The notes under the pieces: model-generated
Told to the model about the DNA's origin: nothing
Database searches by the model: none
What the model saw: the letters and a program-made list of their open reading frames with translations, nothing else
Made by a program: the position numbers and the translations under genes
Shown: positions 24,128 through 33,215 of the stretch, one piece after another
How the letters are laid out: each line of letters starts with the position of its first letter
Position numbering within the stretch: position 1 is the stretch's first letter
Origin: Bacillus licheniformis DSM 13 = ATCC 14580
GTDB taxonomy: Bacteria; Bacillota; Bacilli; Bacillales; Bacillaceae
Length of the DNA: 64,000 nt
Reading direction: 5' to 3'
Assembly (NCBI RefSeq): GCF_000011645.1
Contig: NC_006270.3
Span: 2,849,501 to 2,913,500, forward strand

Positions 24128-25887
24128 GATTTCGCCACCTTTTTCTTCGAGTAATCCCGTTTACGCGGTGCGATTAATGAAACATCGACATCCTCATAAT
24201 GGAATTTCGGGGCTTCAAAATCGCCTGCATGTTTCGCCATTGTTGTTTTCAGCCATTCCTCGTCATTACGTTCAGGGAAATCCGGTTTATAATGGGCGCC
24301 GCGGCTCTCATTCCGGTTGTATGCACCGAGCGTGATCACCCGTGCCAATTGCAGCATGTTGTGCAGCTGGCGCGTGAATACGGCGCCCTGGTTGCTCCAT
24401 TTTGCCGTATCGTTGATATTGATGTTTCGGTAGCGCTCGGCAAGCTCTTGGATTTTTTCATCCGTTTTCAGCAGCTTGTCATTGTAGCGCACGACCGTCA
24501 CGTTGTCTGTCATCCATTCGCCGAGCTCTTTATGAAGGACATAAGCATTTTCATTGCCGTCCATTTTCATTATGTCAGCCCACTTTTCTTCTTCCTTTTT
24601 GACGTATGCATCGAAAACGGAAGAAGACAGATCTTCTGCGGATGTTTCGAGACCTTGAATGTATTCAACGGCTTTCGGACCTGCCACCATGCCGCCGTAA
24701 ATGGCTGACAAGAGCGAGTTCGCTCCCAGGCGGTTTCCGCCGTGCATCGAATAGTCGCATTCTCCCGCGGCAAACAGTCCAGGAATGTTGGTCATCTGAT
24801 CGTAGTCGACCCAAAGTCCGCCCATTGAGTAGTGAACCGCAGGGAAGATTTTCATCGGCAGCTTGCGCGGATCGTCACCCATGAATTTTTCATAGATTTC
24901 AATGATTCCGCCCAGCTTGATGTCCAATTCCTTCGGATCTTTGTGGGAAAGATCGAGATAAACCATGTTTTCGCCGTTGATGCCGAGCTTTTGTCTGACG
25001 CACACATCAAATATTTCACGCGTCGCAATATCACGCGGCACAAGGTTTCCATATGCCGGATATTTCTCTTCGAGGAAATACCAAGGCTTGCCGTCTTTAT
25101 ACGTCCAGACTCGTCCGCCTTCACCGCGCGCCGATTCGCTCATCAGCCGCAGCTTGTCGTCTCCAGGAATGGCGGTCGGATGGATCTGGATGAACTCTCC
25201 GTTCGCATAGTAAGCACCCTGCTGGTAAACGATCGAAGCGGCTGATCCGGTATTGATCATCGAGTTCGTCGATTTTCCGAAGATGATGCCCGGCCCCCCG
25301 GTCGCCATGATGACTGCGTCCGAACGGAACGACTCGATTTCCATCGTCGTTAAGTTTTGGGCGACGATGCCCCTGCACGTATTGTCATCATCAAGAACGG
25401 CTCCGAGAAACTCCCAGCCTTCATATTTCGAAACGAGCCCTTCAACTTCGAAGCGGCGAACCTGCTCATCCAGCGCGTACAAGAGCTGCTGTCCGGTCGT
25501 CGCCCCCGCATATGCCGTTCTGTGATGCTGGGTTCCTCCGAAGCGCCGGAAGTCAAGCAGCCCTTCAGGCGTTCTGTTAAACATGACGCCCATGCGGTCA
25601 AGCAAATGAATGATCGACGGCGCCGCTTCACACATCGCTTTGACCGGCGGCTGGTTCGCCAGAAAGTCGCCTCCGTACACCGTGTCGTCAAAATGCTCCC
25701 ATGGGGAGTCTCCTTCACCTTTTGTATTGACCGCTCCGTTGATTCCGCCCTGCGCACATACGGAATGTGAGCGCTTAACGGGAACGATCGAAAATAGTTT
25801 TACATTTGTTCCTGCTTCCGCAGCTTTAATGGTCGCCATCAGACCCGCTAGTCCTCCGCCGACAACGATGATGCTTGAATTGCTCAT
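24124..25887 (-). CDS. sdhA: Succinate dehydrogenase flavoprotein subunit
   Basis: 587 residues, the FAD-carrying catalytic subunit of complex II. The FAD-binding fold is VVGGGLAGLMATIKAAEAG at the N-terminus. SVCAQGGINGAVNT holds the segment with covalent flavin attachment nearby. The active-site region includes HPTAIPGDDKL, SESARGEGGRVW and the C-terminal FAAGECDYSMHGGNRLGANS. Dicarboxylate-binding residues follow in RQLHNMLQLARV. It is preceded by sdhC and overlaps sdhB. Confidence 0.98.
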   Translation of the reverse strand: MSNSSIIVVGGGLAGLMATIKAAEAGTNVKLFSIVPVKRSHSVCAQGGINGAVNTKGEGDSPWEHFDDTVYGGDFLANQPPVKAMCEAAPSIIHLLDRMGVMFNRTPEGLLDFRRFGGTQHHRTAYAGATTGQQLLYALDEQVRRFEVEGLVSKYEGWEFLGAVLDDDNTCRGIVAQNLTTMEIESFRSDAVIMATGGPGIIFGKSTNSMINTGSAASIVYQQGAYYANGEFIQIHPTAIPGDDKLRLMSESARGEGGRVWTYKDGKPWYFLEEKYPAYGNLVPRDIATREIFDVCVRQKLGINGENMVYLDLSHKDPKELDIKLGGIIEIYEKFMGDDPRKLPMKIFPAVHYSMGGLWVDYDQMTNIPGLFAAGECDYSMHGGNRLGANSLLSAIYGGMVAGPKAVEYIQGLETSAEDLSSSVFDAYVKKEEEKWADIMKMDGNENAYVLHKELGEWMTDNVTVVRYNDKLLKTDEKIQELAERYRNININDTAKWSNQGAVFTRQLHNMLQLARVITLGAYNRNESRGAHYKPDFPERNDEEWLKTTMAKHAGDFEAPKFHYEDVDVSLIAPRKRDYSKKKVAKS

Positions 25888-25920
25888 GCCTGCCCCACTC
25901 CCTCTAGTAATCTAGTTCTT

Positions 25921-26529
25921 TTACACAAATGCCAAAATCGCTCTCAGCCCTACATAGGACAGCACAACAAAGACTCCCATTGTCACAAACGTGGCGATTC
26001 GCTGTGAGCGAGGAGAAACAGTGATTCCCCAAGTGACAGCAAACGACCATAAACCGTTTGAAAAGTGGAAGATTGTTGAGAGGACACCTACAATGTAAAA
26101 GCCGAGCATGATCGGGGAGCTCAAAATATCAGCCATCATGTCAAAGTTCACCTCTGCCCCCATTTGGGCGGCAATCCGTGTTTCCCACACGTGCCAGCTG
26201 ACAAAAATCAAGGTAATGATTCCTGTAATCCGCTGCAGAACGAACATCCAGTTTCTAAAAAAGCCGAATCTGTTCGCATTGTTTTTCGCTGTAAAAGCTA
26301 TGTATACTCCATAAACAGCATGATAAATCAGCGGAAGGAAAATCACGAAGATTTCCAAAGCGTACCTGAACGGCAGGTTTTCCATAAAGTGAGCGGCGTT
26401 ATTAAACGCCTCTTCTCCGCTTGCCGCAAAATGGTTGACAACCAAATGCTGGATTAAAAATATGCCCACCGGTATGACGCCAAGCAAAGAATGCAGTCTT
26501 CGATAAACAAACTCTCTGTTCCCGGCCAT
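25921..26529 (-). CDS. sdhC: Succinate dehydrogenase cytochrome b558 subunit
   Basis: 202 residues with five predicted membrane spans. It binds two hemes and reduces menaquinone. Histidines in the expected spans are visible in RRLHSLLGVIP, FLIQHLVVNH, IYHAVYGVYI, SWHVWETR and FHFSNGLWSF. It is the first gene of the operon. A possible sigma-A promoter (TTGTCA at 26620-26625 and CGATAT at 26596-26601, minus strand) lies about 70-95 bp upstream. Confidence 0.97.
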   Translation of the reverse strand: MAGNREFVYRRLHSLLGVIPVGIFLIQHLVVNHFAASGEEAFNNAAHFMENLPFRYALEIFVIFLPLIYHAVYGVYIAFTAKNNANRFGFFRNWMFVLQRITGIITLIFVSWHVWETRIAAQMGAEVNFDMMADILSSPIMLGFYIVGVLSTIFHFSNGLWSFAVTWGITVSPRSQRIATFVTMGVFVVLSYVGLRAILAFV

Positions 26530-26830
26530 TGCTTTACCCCCTAGTTGAAAAGTGCAGTAAAAATGAAAGGTCTCCTATCCCCCGTCCTGTTTCAAATATC
26601 GCACTTTGTTAAGTTTTTATGACAATTTCATTTTACTCCTATGAGAAATAGGCGTCAAGAAAACGCGTACATAAATTGAAATTTTCTAAAATTTAATCAT
26701 ATTTTTGAAAATTTTATTTTATCAAAATATAAATATATCAGATTTTTTTCTTCCTAAATGCATGTCTCCGCTGTAATCTTTCACCCCATTTAAGCTATAA
26801 TAAACGGAGAAAAGAGGGGAGACATTGGAT

Positions 26831-27274
26831 ATGAATAAATATGAAGCAAACTTAGCGCAATTAAAAGAGCTGGAAGTCTCCGCATATGGCTATGAGTTGA
26901 TCAGGGAAGTGCTGCTTCCCGATATGCTGGGACAAGACTACGCAGATATGATGTACTGGGCGGGAAAAAAGCTCGCCCGCAAGTTCCCGCTTGAATCCCG
27001 GGAGGATCTTCCCGCTTTCTTTCAGGATGCAGGCTGGGGAACGCTTGCGATCGTCCATTCAAAAAAACAGGAGCTTGAGTTTGAACTCGAAGGCCCGCTG
27101 GTTTCAAACCGCCTCAAGTATCAAAAGGAGCCCTGCTTTCAGCTTGAAGCCGGGTTTATCGCCGAGCAAATCCAGCTGATGAACGAACAAATTGCCGAAT
27201 CTTATGAACAGGTGAAAAAAAGAGCCGGAAAAGTGGTTTTAACGGTGAAATGGGATTTGAAAGACCCGGCATAA
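26831..27274 (+). CDS. yslB: YslB family protein (DUF2507)
   Basis: 147 residues with no signal peptide. The conserved core is YELIREVLLPDMLGQDYADM, MYWAGKKLARKFPLES and CFQLEAGFIAEQIQLMNEQI. It resembles V4R-type small-molecule-binding domains but has no established function. The start is placed at ATG 26831, at proper distance from GAGGGGAG. A TTG six bases earlier is too close. A TATAAT element lies about 30 bp upstream. It is the lone plus-strand gene between sdhC and lysC. Confidence 0.92.
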   Translation: MNKYEANLAQLKELEVSAYGYELIREVLLPDMLGQDYADMMYWAGKKLARKFPLESREDLPAFFQDAGWGTLAIVHSKKQELEFELEGPLVSNRLKYQKEPCFQLEAGFIAEQIQLMNEQIAESYEQVKKRAGKVVLTVKWDLKDPA

Positions 27275-27279
27275 CTATG

Positions 27280-27317
27280 CAAAAAGGCGGAGACTGCAAA
27301 AGTCCCGCCTTTTTCTT
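27280..27317. terminator. Bidirectional terminator between yslB and lysC
   Basis: AAAAGGCGG and CCCGCCTTTTT arms, with A and T tracts on both sides. Confidence 0.85.
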
Positions 27318-27318
27318 T

Positions 27319-27813
27319 TTAAATGACTGCTGTCTGCTTCGACAGTTCAAAAGCATCATGCAGCGCTTCAACGGCTTTCACCATATCGCCTTCGTTGACG
27401 ACAGTCGAAACTTTGATTTCGGATGTGCTGACCATTTTGACCTGGATGTTTTTTTCCGCCAGCACAGCGAACATTTCCGCTGCTACTCCCGGGTTGGAGA
27501 TCATGCCAGAACCGACGATCGACACTTTGGCAAGCCTGTTTTCCGTTTCAATCTGTTCATAGTCGAGCGCGTCTTTGTATTCTTCGAGAACTTCAACCGT
27601 CCGTTTTAAGTCTTCCGTTTTCACTGAGAAAGAAATCGACGTTTTGCTTGTGCCTGTCACCGATTGAATGATGATGTCAACGTTGATGTTCTGTTTGGCG
27701 AGCGTTGTAAAAATCGTTGACAGCGTCGTCAGGCCGCTCGCCAGGCCGCATACGGTCACGCGTGTGATCTGATCTTCAAATGCAATGCCTCTTACGATTA
27801 AATTCTGTTCCAT
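27319..27813 (-). CDS. lysC: Aspartokinase II beta subunit, internal in-frame start in lysC
   Basis: The ATG at 27813 is preceded by a strong GAGGAGGAA ribosome site inside lysC. The product is the two ACT domains alone (164 residues), which binds lysine. In-frame nested translation is established for B. subtilis aspartokinase II, and the signals are conserved here. Confidence 0.8.
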   Translation of the reverse strand: MEQNLIVRGIAFEDQITRVTVCGLASGLTTLSTIFTTLAKQNINVDIIIQSVTGTSKTSISFSVKTEDLKRTVEVLEEYKDALDYEQIETENRLAKVSIVGSGMISNPGVAAEMFAVLAEKNIQVKMVSTSEIKVSTVVNEGDMVKAVEALHDAFELSKQTAVI

Positions 27814-28548
27814 TGATGATTCCTCCTCGATTAATGTGCCGGCTTCTTTTTCGGTGCTTGAACGGACTTCCAAAGGCACCTGGTAGTTTTTCGCAAATTC
27901 AACAGCTCTCGGATGAAGGACGCCTGCTCCAAGATTGGCAAGCTCCAGCATTTCATCGTAGGAGATTCCGGCCAGCTTCCGCGCTGTTTTCACATAGCGG
28001 GGATCCGTCGTGAAAACCCCCGGCACATCGGTGTAAATGTCGCATTTATCAGCTTTCAGGGCTGCTGCGAGGGCAACGGCTGTCGTATCTGATCCGCCTC
28101 TGCCGAGCGTTGTGATTTCGCCTTCCGCTGTGACGCCCTGGAATCCGGCGACAACGGCGATTTTCCCTTCATTCAGGCGCTCTTTCAGCTTGGCTGTATC
28201 AATGTTCGTAATTCTTGCGTTGCCGTGAATATTTTCGGTTTCGATGCCGGCCTGCCAGCCTGTATAGGAAACCGCATCATACCCCTTGTTCTGCAAAGCC
28301 ATTGTCAACAGCGAAATCGTCACCTGCTCTCCTGTTGTCAGCAGCATGTCCATTTCCCTGCTGCTCGGCTGCTCGGTGATTTCCTTGGCAAGCGCGACGA
28401 GGGAGTCCGTCGATTTGCCCATCGCCGAAACGACGACGACAACATCATGACCGCGCTGTTTTTCTTCGATGACGCGGTATGCGACATTCAATATTTTTTC
28501 CACTGACCCTACGGAAGTTCCGCCAAATTTTTGGACGATGAGACCCAT
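27319..28548 (-). CDS. lysC: Aspartokinase II, alpha and beta subunits
   Basis: 409 residues. It phosphorylates aspartate for lysine, diaminopimelate, methionine and threonine synthesis. The kinase motif is VQKFGGTSVGSVEKI, with VVVVSAMGKSTDSL and TLGRGGSDTTAVALA. Two ACT domains form the C-terminal regulatory part. The start is ATG 28548, after GGGTGG, not the longer frame at 28635. An internal start at 27813 (MEQNLIVRG, preceded by GAGGAGGAA) should give the separate 164-residue beta subunit, known in B. subtilis. Expression is set by the lysine riboswitch upstream. Confidence 0.97.
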   Translation of the reverse strand: MGLIVQKFGGTSVGSVEKILNVAYRVIEEKQRGHDVVVVVSAMGKSTDSLVALAKEITEQPSSREMDMLLTTGEQVTISLLTMALQNKGYDAVSYTGWQAGIETENIHGNARITNIDTAKLKERLNEGKIAVVAGFQGVTAEGEITTLGRGGSDTTAVALAAALKADKCDIYTDVPGVFTTDPRYVKTARKLAGISYDEMLELANLGAGVLHPRAVEFAKNYQVPLEVRSSTEKEAGTLIEEESSMEQNLIVRGIAFEDQITRVTVCGLASGLTTLSTIFTTLAKQNINVDIIIQSVTGTSKTSISFSVKTEDLKRTVEVLEEYKDALDYEQIETENRLAKVSIVGSGMISNPGVAAEMFAVLAEKNIQVKMVSTSEIKVSTVVNEGDMVKAVEALHDAFELSKQTAVI

Positions 28549-28635
28549 CAAATACCACCCTTTTTGTTTTCGTTCGTGTTTGTTTATGTATGAAGAGGAA
28601 AGCTTGACCGGCGGCCTGTACGGTTTTTTTTGCAC

Positions 28636-28870
28636 AAAAAAAGCAACGAGAGAATTCCCTCATTGCTTTAACCAACAAAAATGCCGATGATCTTAAACAA
28701 CGAGATAGCTCTCCAAGAAATGATTTCTTGACAGCCTCACATTTATTCAATGTAAAGCCAGCAGGAAAAACGAGTGGATTTTTCCCCGCTTCGGCGACGC
28801 TCCCCTTTCGGCTTTCTTCATCGGAATCCATCTTCCTCATCAAGCCTACTCTTGAAGTTCGCACCTCTAT
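28636..28870 (-). promoter_or_regulatory. Lysine riboswitch (L-box) with terminator
   Basis: The minus strand shows the hallmark L-box segments in order: AGGTGCGAACTTCAAGAGTA near 28867, GATGAAGAAAGCCGAAAGGG, and GGAGAGCTATC at 28704-28714. A terminator (AAAGCAATGAGGG...CTCTCGTTGCTTTTTTT) at about 28640-28672 is the expression platform. Lysine binding should favour termination before lysC. Confidence 0.95.
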
Positions 28871-28941
28871 CTTCACCATATCACACGATCTTATTATGAA
28901 ATTAGTACAAATTCTATCAGATTCTTTTTAAAAGTTCAACA

Positions 28942-30714
28942 TTATTTTTTCAATGCCTCTTCGATCAGCTGCGCCGTTTTCAGAGGTATGCCGAGCTTGC
29001 GGATATCTTCGGCGCTCGCTTCCTTCATTTTCTTAACGGAACCGAAATGTTTTAACAGCAGTTTTTTCCGCTGTTCGCCGACGCCCGGTATGCCGTCCAG
29101 CACCGATTGAAATGCGCTTTTTCCCCTGAGCTGCCTGTGGAAGCTGATCGCAAACCTGTGCACTTCGTCCTGAATGCGCTGAAGCAGGTAAAATTCCTGG
29201 CTGTTCCGCTCAAGCTGGACGATCTCAAGGGGATCGCCGATCAAAAGGTTGGATGTTCTGTGCTTATCGTCTTTCACCAGACCGGCAACAGGGACATCGA
29301 GACCCAGTTCATTTTCCAGAACGTCAAGGGCGGCAGACACCTGCCCCTTTCCGCCGTCGATCAAAATTAAATCAGGCAGCGGCAGATTCTCTTTCAGCAC
29401 CCTTGTATATCTTCTTCTGATGACTTCGCGCATTGATCCGTAGTCGTCAGGACCTTCAACCGTCTTGATCTTATATTTGCGGTACTCTTTTTTATGCGGT
29501 TTTCCATCGAGAAATACAACCATGGCCGAAACAGGGTCCGTTCCTTGAATATTTGAGTTATCAAACGCTTCAATTCTGTATGGCGTGTAGATGTCCAGCG
29601 CTTTTCCGAGCTTTTCAATCGCGCCGATCGTCCGCTCTTCATCCCGTTCAATGAGCGAAAACTTCTCCTTCAAAGCGAGCTTTGCATTTTTATGGGCAAG
29701 GAGCAGCAGGTCTTTTTTCGCTCCTCTTTTCGGCTGGCGCACGTTCACGTCCAAAAGCTCCTCAATCATGTCCTTGTCGACGCTGTCAGGCACCAAAATT
29801 TCCTTCGGAAGAAAATGGTTGTTTTTGGAGTAAAATTGCCCGATGAATGTCAGAAATTCCTCGTCTGCTTCCCTGTATAAAGGAAACATGCTGACATCTC
29901 TTTCAATCAATTTGCCCTGCCTGATGAAGAAGACCTGGACGCACATCCAGCCCTTGTCATACGAATAGGCAAATACATCGCGGTCAACCATGTCATTCAG
30001 CATCATTTTCTGTTTTTCCATCGTTGACTCGATATGGGCAATTTGATCGCGGAATTCTTTCGCCCGTTCAAACTGCAGGTTTTCCGAGGCTTCGAGCATT
30101 TTTGCTTCAAGCTCTTTCTTCACTTCATTGTAGCCGCCTTTTAAAAAGCGGGTAATTTCTTCTGTGAGCTGTCTGTTTGTCTCCTCAGACACATCATATA
30201 CGCATGGCGCCAGACATTGTCCGAGATGATAGTACAAACAGACGCGGTCAGGCAGCTTGGCGCACTTTCTGAGCGGATAGAGGCGGTCCAGCAGCTTTTT
30301 TGTTTCCCTCGCAGCCTGGACATTGGGGTACGGCCCGAAATAGCGGCCTTTGTCTTTTTTGACCTTCCTTGTGACAACCAGCTTCGGATGCCGCTCGTTC
30401 GTGATTTTAATGAACGGGTAGCTTTTATCATCTTTAAGCATCACGTTATATTTCGGGTCGTACTTTTTGATTAAATTCATTTCAAGAATGAGCGCTTCGA
30501 TGTTCGAGGATGTGACAATGTATTCGAAGTCTTCAATTTCACTGACAAGACGCTGTGTTTTGGCATCATGGGACCCGCTGAAATAGGAGCGGACCCTGTT
30601 TTTTAAGATTTTCGCTTTCCCGACGTAGATGACGGTATCCTGCCTGTCTTTCATCAAGTAGCAGCCAGGCTGATCCGGAAGAAGGGCCAGCTTTTCTTTG
30701 ATTTTTTTGTTCAT
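28942..30714 (-). CDS. uvrC: Excinuclease ABC subunit C
   Basis: 590 residues. It makes the two incisions in nucleotide excision repair with UvrAB. The N-terminal GIY-YIG nuclease domain has PGCYLMKDRQDTVIYVGKA and NRVRSYF. A UVR motif lies near residue 205 (FERAKEFRDQIAHIE). The C-terminal RNase H-like nuclease includes EAFDNSNIQGTDPVSAMVVF and LILIDGGKGQ, and tandem helix-hairpin-helix motifs end the protein (GIPGVGEQRKKLLLKHFGS). The start is ATG 30714 after AAGGAAGG; a frame 12 codons longer is not supported. Confidence 0.97.
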   Translation of the reverse strand: MNKKIKEKLALLPDQPGCYLMKDRQDTVIYVGKAKILKNRVRSYFSGSHDAKTQRLVSEIEDFEYIVTSSNIEALILEMNLIKKYDPKYNVMLKDDKSYPFIKITNERHPKLVVTRKVKKDKGRYFGPYPNVQAARETKKLLDRLYPLRKCAKLPDRVCLYYHLGQCLAPCVYDVSEETNRQLTEEITRFLKGGYNEVKKELEAKMLEASENLQFERAKEFRDQIAHIESTMEKQKMMLNDMVDRDVFAYSYDKGWMCVQVFFIRQGKLIERDVSMFPLYREADEEFLTFIGQFYSKNNHFLPKEILVPDSVDKDMIEELLDVNVRQPKRGAKKDLLLLAHKNAKLALKEKFSLIERDEERTIGAIEKLGKALDIYTPYRIEAFDNSNIQGTDPVSAMVVFLDGKPHKKEYRKYKIKTVEGPDDYGSMREVIRRRYTRVLKENLPLPDLILIDGGKGQVSAALDVLENELGLDVPVAGLVKDDKHRTSNLLIGDPLEIVQLERNSQEFYLLQRIQDEVHRFAISFHRQLRGKSAFQSVLDGIPGVGEQRKKLLLKHFGSVKKMKEASAEDIRKLGIPLKTAQLIEEALKK

Positions 30715-30807
30715 CAAAAATCCTTCCTTATTTCGGCGTTTTTCCTTCATTTAAGTTTACCATGACCGACCGTACGTTCGCCACAAATGGAGAAAGAAGA
30801 TGACTTG

Positions 30808-30843
30808 TAAGAAAAAAGCGATCCCTTTGGAATCGCCTTTTTC
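30808..30843 (-). terminator. Terminator of trxA
   Basis: AAAGGCGATTCCAAAGGGATCGCTTTTTTC on the minus strand: a hairpin with a T run after the trxA stop codon. Confidence 0.85.
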
Positions 30844-30856
30844 ACAGGTTTCTATT

Positions 30857-31171
30857 TTACAAATGTTTGTTGACCAGTTCTTCAAGCGCTTCTTTCGGTT
30901 TAAAGCCGACAGATGTTTCGACCACTTCGCCGTCTTTTAGTACGAGGAGAGTCGGGATGCTCATCACGCCGTATTTGCCGGCAGTTTCTTGGTTTTCGTC
31001 AACATCGATTTTTACGATTTTCAGTTTGTCTCCCATTTCTTGATCAAGCTCTTCAAGTACCGGCGCGATCATTTTACAAGGTCCGCACCAAGGAGCCCAA
31101 AAGTCGGCAAGAACTACGCCTTCGCTTGTTTCAGATGAGAATGTTTGATCAGTTGCTTTTACGATAGCCAT
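30857..31171 (-). CDS. trxA: Thioredoxin
   Basis: 104 residues with the WCGPC redox motif near residue 29 (DFWAPWCGPCKM) and the cis-proline segment MSIPTLL. It is the general disulfide reductase of the cytoplasm. A possible promoter lies upstream on the minus strand, with TATACT at 31207-31212 and TTAGCG at 31231-31236. It has a single-gene arrangement with terminators on both sides, as in B. subtilis. Confidence 0.98.
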   Translation of the reverse strand: MAIVKATDQTFSSETSEGVVLADFWAPWCGPCKMIAPVLEELDQEMGDKLKIVKIDVDENQETAGKYGVMSIPTLLVLKDGEVVETSVGFKPKEALEELVNKHL

Positions 31172-31352
31172 TCTTTCATTCCTCCAATTGTGAAATTATG
31201 CTTTTTAGTATAGCATCTCCCTTTGGTTCACGCTAACATAATGCTTGATTATACGTTTCCCTATCTGCACAGTTTTACACATCGGGATTTTAGCCTTTCT
31301 GAAAATGTCCATATCCCATGTTATTTTGCAGAAGGCGGAAATGTGCCTATGT

Positions 31353-31383
31353 CAAAAGCCGGCCATTTCAGGCCGGCTTTTGA
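31353..31383 (-). terminator. Terminator of the fadR-etfA operon
   Basis: AAAAGCCGGCC and GGCCGGCTTTT arms, directly after the etfA stop codon. Confidence 0.9.
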
Positions 31384-32361
31384 TCATGTGCTGACGCTCA
31401 GCTTTTTAAATTCCTCCGTGAGCAGCGGAACGATTTCAAATAAGTCGCCGACGATCCCGTAGTCGGCAATTTTAAATATATCAGCTTCCGGATCTTTGTT
31501 GATGGCAACGATGATTTTGCTGTTTGACATCCCTGCGAGGTGCTGAATCGCTCCTGAAATGCCGCAGGCAATATATAAGTCAGGTGTCACAACTTTGCCG
31601 GTCTGGCCGATTTGAAGCGAATAGTCGCAGTAGTCTGCGTCACAGGCTCCCCTTGAAGCGCCGACCGCCCCGCCCAATACATCGGCGAGCTCCTGCAGCG
31701 GTTTAAAGCCTTCCTCGCTTTTGACGCCGCGACCGCCGGCTACGATAATTTTCGCTTCAGACAAATCGACGCCTTCGGACGTTTTTTTGACAATGTCCTT
31801 GATGACCGTTCTGATGTCCCGAATATCTGCTTCGATGCTTTCGACCGCTCCTGTCCGCGTCTCATCTTTGTCAAGCGGGGCGATATTATTCGGTCTGATC
31901 GTTGCAAAAATCGTTTCATCTTCGGAAATGATCCGTTCAAACGCTTTGCCCGAGTAAATCGGCCTTGTAAACACGATGTTGCCGCCGGCCACTTCGACAT
32001 CGACGGCATCCGATATCAGCCCTGTTCCCATACGGGCTGAAAGCTTCGGCGACAAGTCTTTTCCCATTGACGTATGTCCGAAAATGATGACGTCCGGATT
32101 CTCGCGTTCTATGATCGGCAACAAGGCTTGAACATAGCCGTCAGACGTATAGTTTTTCAAGAGCGGGTTTTCGGCTGTAAGCACTCTGTCAGCGCCGTAA
32201 TGGATCAGTTCTGCCGCATGACTTGAAACGCTTTCACCGAACAGTACGCCGATCACCTCTCCCCCTTCGGCAACCGTTTTTCCTGCGGCTATCGCTTCGA
32301 AAGTCACATTCCTCAACGAACCGTCTCTGAACTCTCCCAATACGATAACTTTTTTGCTCAT
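31384..32361 (-). CDS. etfA: Electron transfer flavoprotein alpha subunit
   Basis: 325 residues from ATG 32361 (MSKKVIV), which has AGGGGG at proper spacing; an ATG six bases upstream is too close. It accepts electrons from acyl-CoA dehydrogenases. The C-terminal FAD-binding domain has IIVAGGRGVKSEEGF, GASRGACDADYC, IGQTGKVVTPDLYIACG, SGAIQHLAGM and AINKDPEADIF. It is the last gene of fadR-fadB-etfB-etfA. Confidence 0.96.
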   Translation of the reverse strand: MSKKVIVLGEFRDGSLRNVTFEAIAAGKTVAEGGEVIGVLFGESVSSHAAELIHYGADRVLTAENPLLKNYTSDGYVQALLPIIERENPDVIIFGHTSMGKDLSPKLSARMGTGLISDAVDVEVAGGNIVFTRPIYSGKAFERIISEDETIFATIRPNNIAPLDKDETRTGAVESIEADIRDIRTVIKDIVKKTSEGVDLSEAKIIVAGGRGVKSEEGFKPLQELADVLGGAVGASRGACDADYCDYSLQIGQTGKVVTPDLYIACGISGAIQHLAGMSNSKIIVAINKDPEADIFKIADYGIVGDLFEIVPLLTEEFKKLSVST

Positions 32362-32410
32362 GTCCATTTCCCCCTGTATTTTAATGACCGTGTTATTTCT
32401 CCCTTCGGCT

Positions 32411-33184
32411 TCATACGACCTTTGCTTCGCTTCTCAGCAGTGATACAAGTTCTGCCGCCTGCTGCTCCGGCTCCCCTTCAAGGATTTTCCCGGCTTCTTT
32501 TTTCGGAGGCAGGAACCGTTCGATCGTTTTTGTTTTCGCAGCCACGTCTTCTTCGTCGATGTCGAGATCATCAAGCTCAAGCTCCTCGAGAGGCTTTTTC
32601 TTTGCCTTCATGATTCCCGGAAGAGACGGATAACGCGGCTCGTTCAACCCCTGCTGTGCAGTCGCTACGATTGGAAGCGATGTTTGGATCACTTCAAGAT
32701 CGCCCTCGGCGTCGCGTTCCGCTTCAACATCTCCGCCGTTTACCGTCAGCTTTGTAATCGTCGTAATACAAGGAATGCCCAGCAGTTCGGCCAAACGAGG
32801 CGCAACCTGTCCCGATCCCCCGTCGATCGCCACATTCCCGCCGAGTATAATGTCGTACTCGCGGTCTTTCAAATAGTTGTAAAGGATGGCTGAAGCCGTA
32901 TATTGGTCCGCTTCTTCCACGTCGTCTTCAATGTTGATCAGAACGGCTTTGTCGCACCCCATCGCCAGAGCCGTCCTGAGTTCTTTTTCAGCTTCTTCCT
33001 CGCCGACTGTCACGACCGTAATTTCACCGCCGTGCTTCTCTTTCAACTGGAGCGCTTCTTCAATGGCGTACTCATCGTACGGATTGATGATGAATTCCGC
33101 TCCGTCCGTGTTGATTTCCCCTTGTTCGATCTGAATTTTCTCCTCTGTATCAAACGTGCGCTTCATTAAGACATAAATGTTCAT
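32411..33184 (-). CDS. etfB: Electron transfer flavoprotein beta subunit
   Basis: 257 residues starting MNIYVLMKRTFDTEEKI at ATG 33184; a frame 31 codons longer runs into fadB and is not supported. AMP-binding and adenine-nucleotide-type fold motifs are visible: INPYDEYAIEEALQLKEK, ALAMGCDKAVLI, and GNVAIDGGSGQVAPRLAELL. Forms the heterodimer with EtfA. It lies between fadB and etfA in the operon. Confidence 0.96.
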   Translation of the reverse strand: MNIYVLMKRTFDTEEKIQIEQGEINTDGAEFIINPYDEYAIEEALQLKEKHGGEITVVTVGEEEAEKELRTALAMGCDKAVLINIEDDVEEADQYTASAILYNYLKDREYDIILGGNVAIDGGSGQVAPRLAELLGIPCITTITKLTVNGGDVEAERDAEGDLEVIQTSLPIVATAQQGLNEPRYPSLPGIMKAKKKPLEELELDDLDIDEEDVAAKTKTIERFLPPKKEAGKILEGEPEQQAAELVSLLRSEAKVV

Positions 33185-33215
33185 GTTCTGTTCATCCCCT
33201 TTGTTTTCACGTTTG

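Noticed and set aside
27319..28635. Longer lysC start at 28635
   Set aside because: The extra 29 codons extend into the riboswitch expression platform; ATG 28548 has the ribosome site and the conserved N-terminus.
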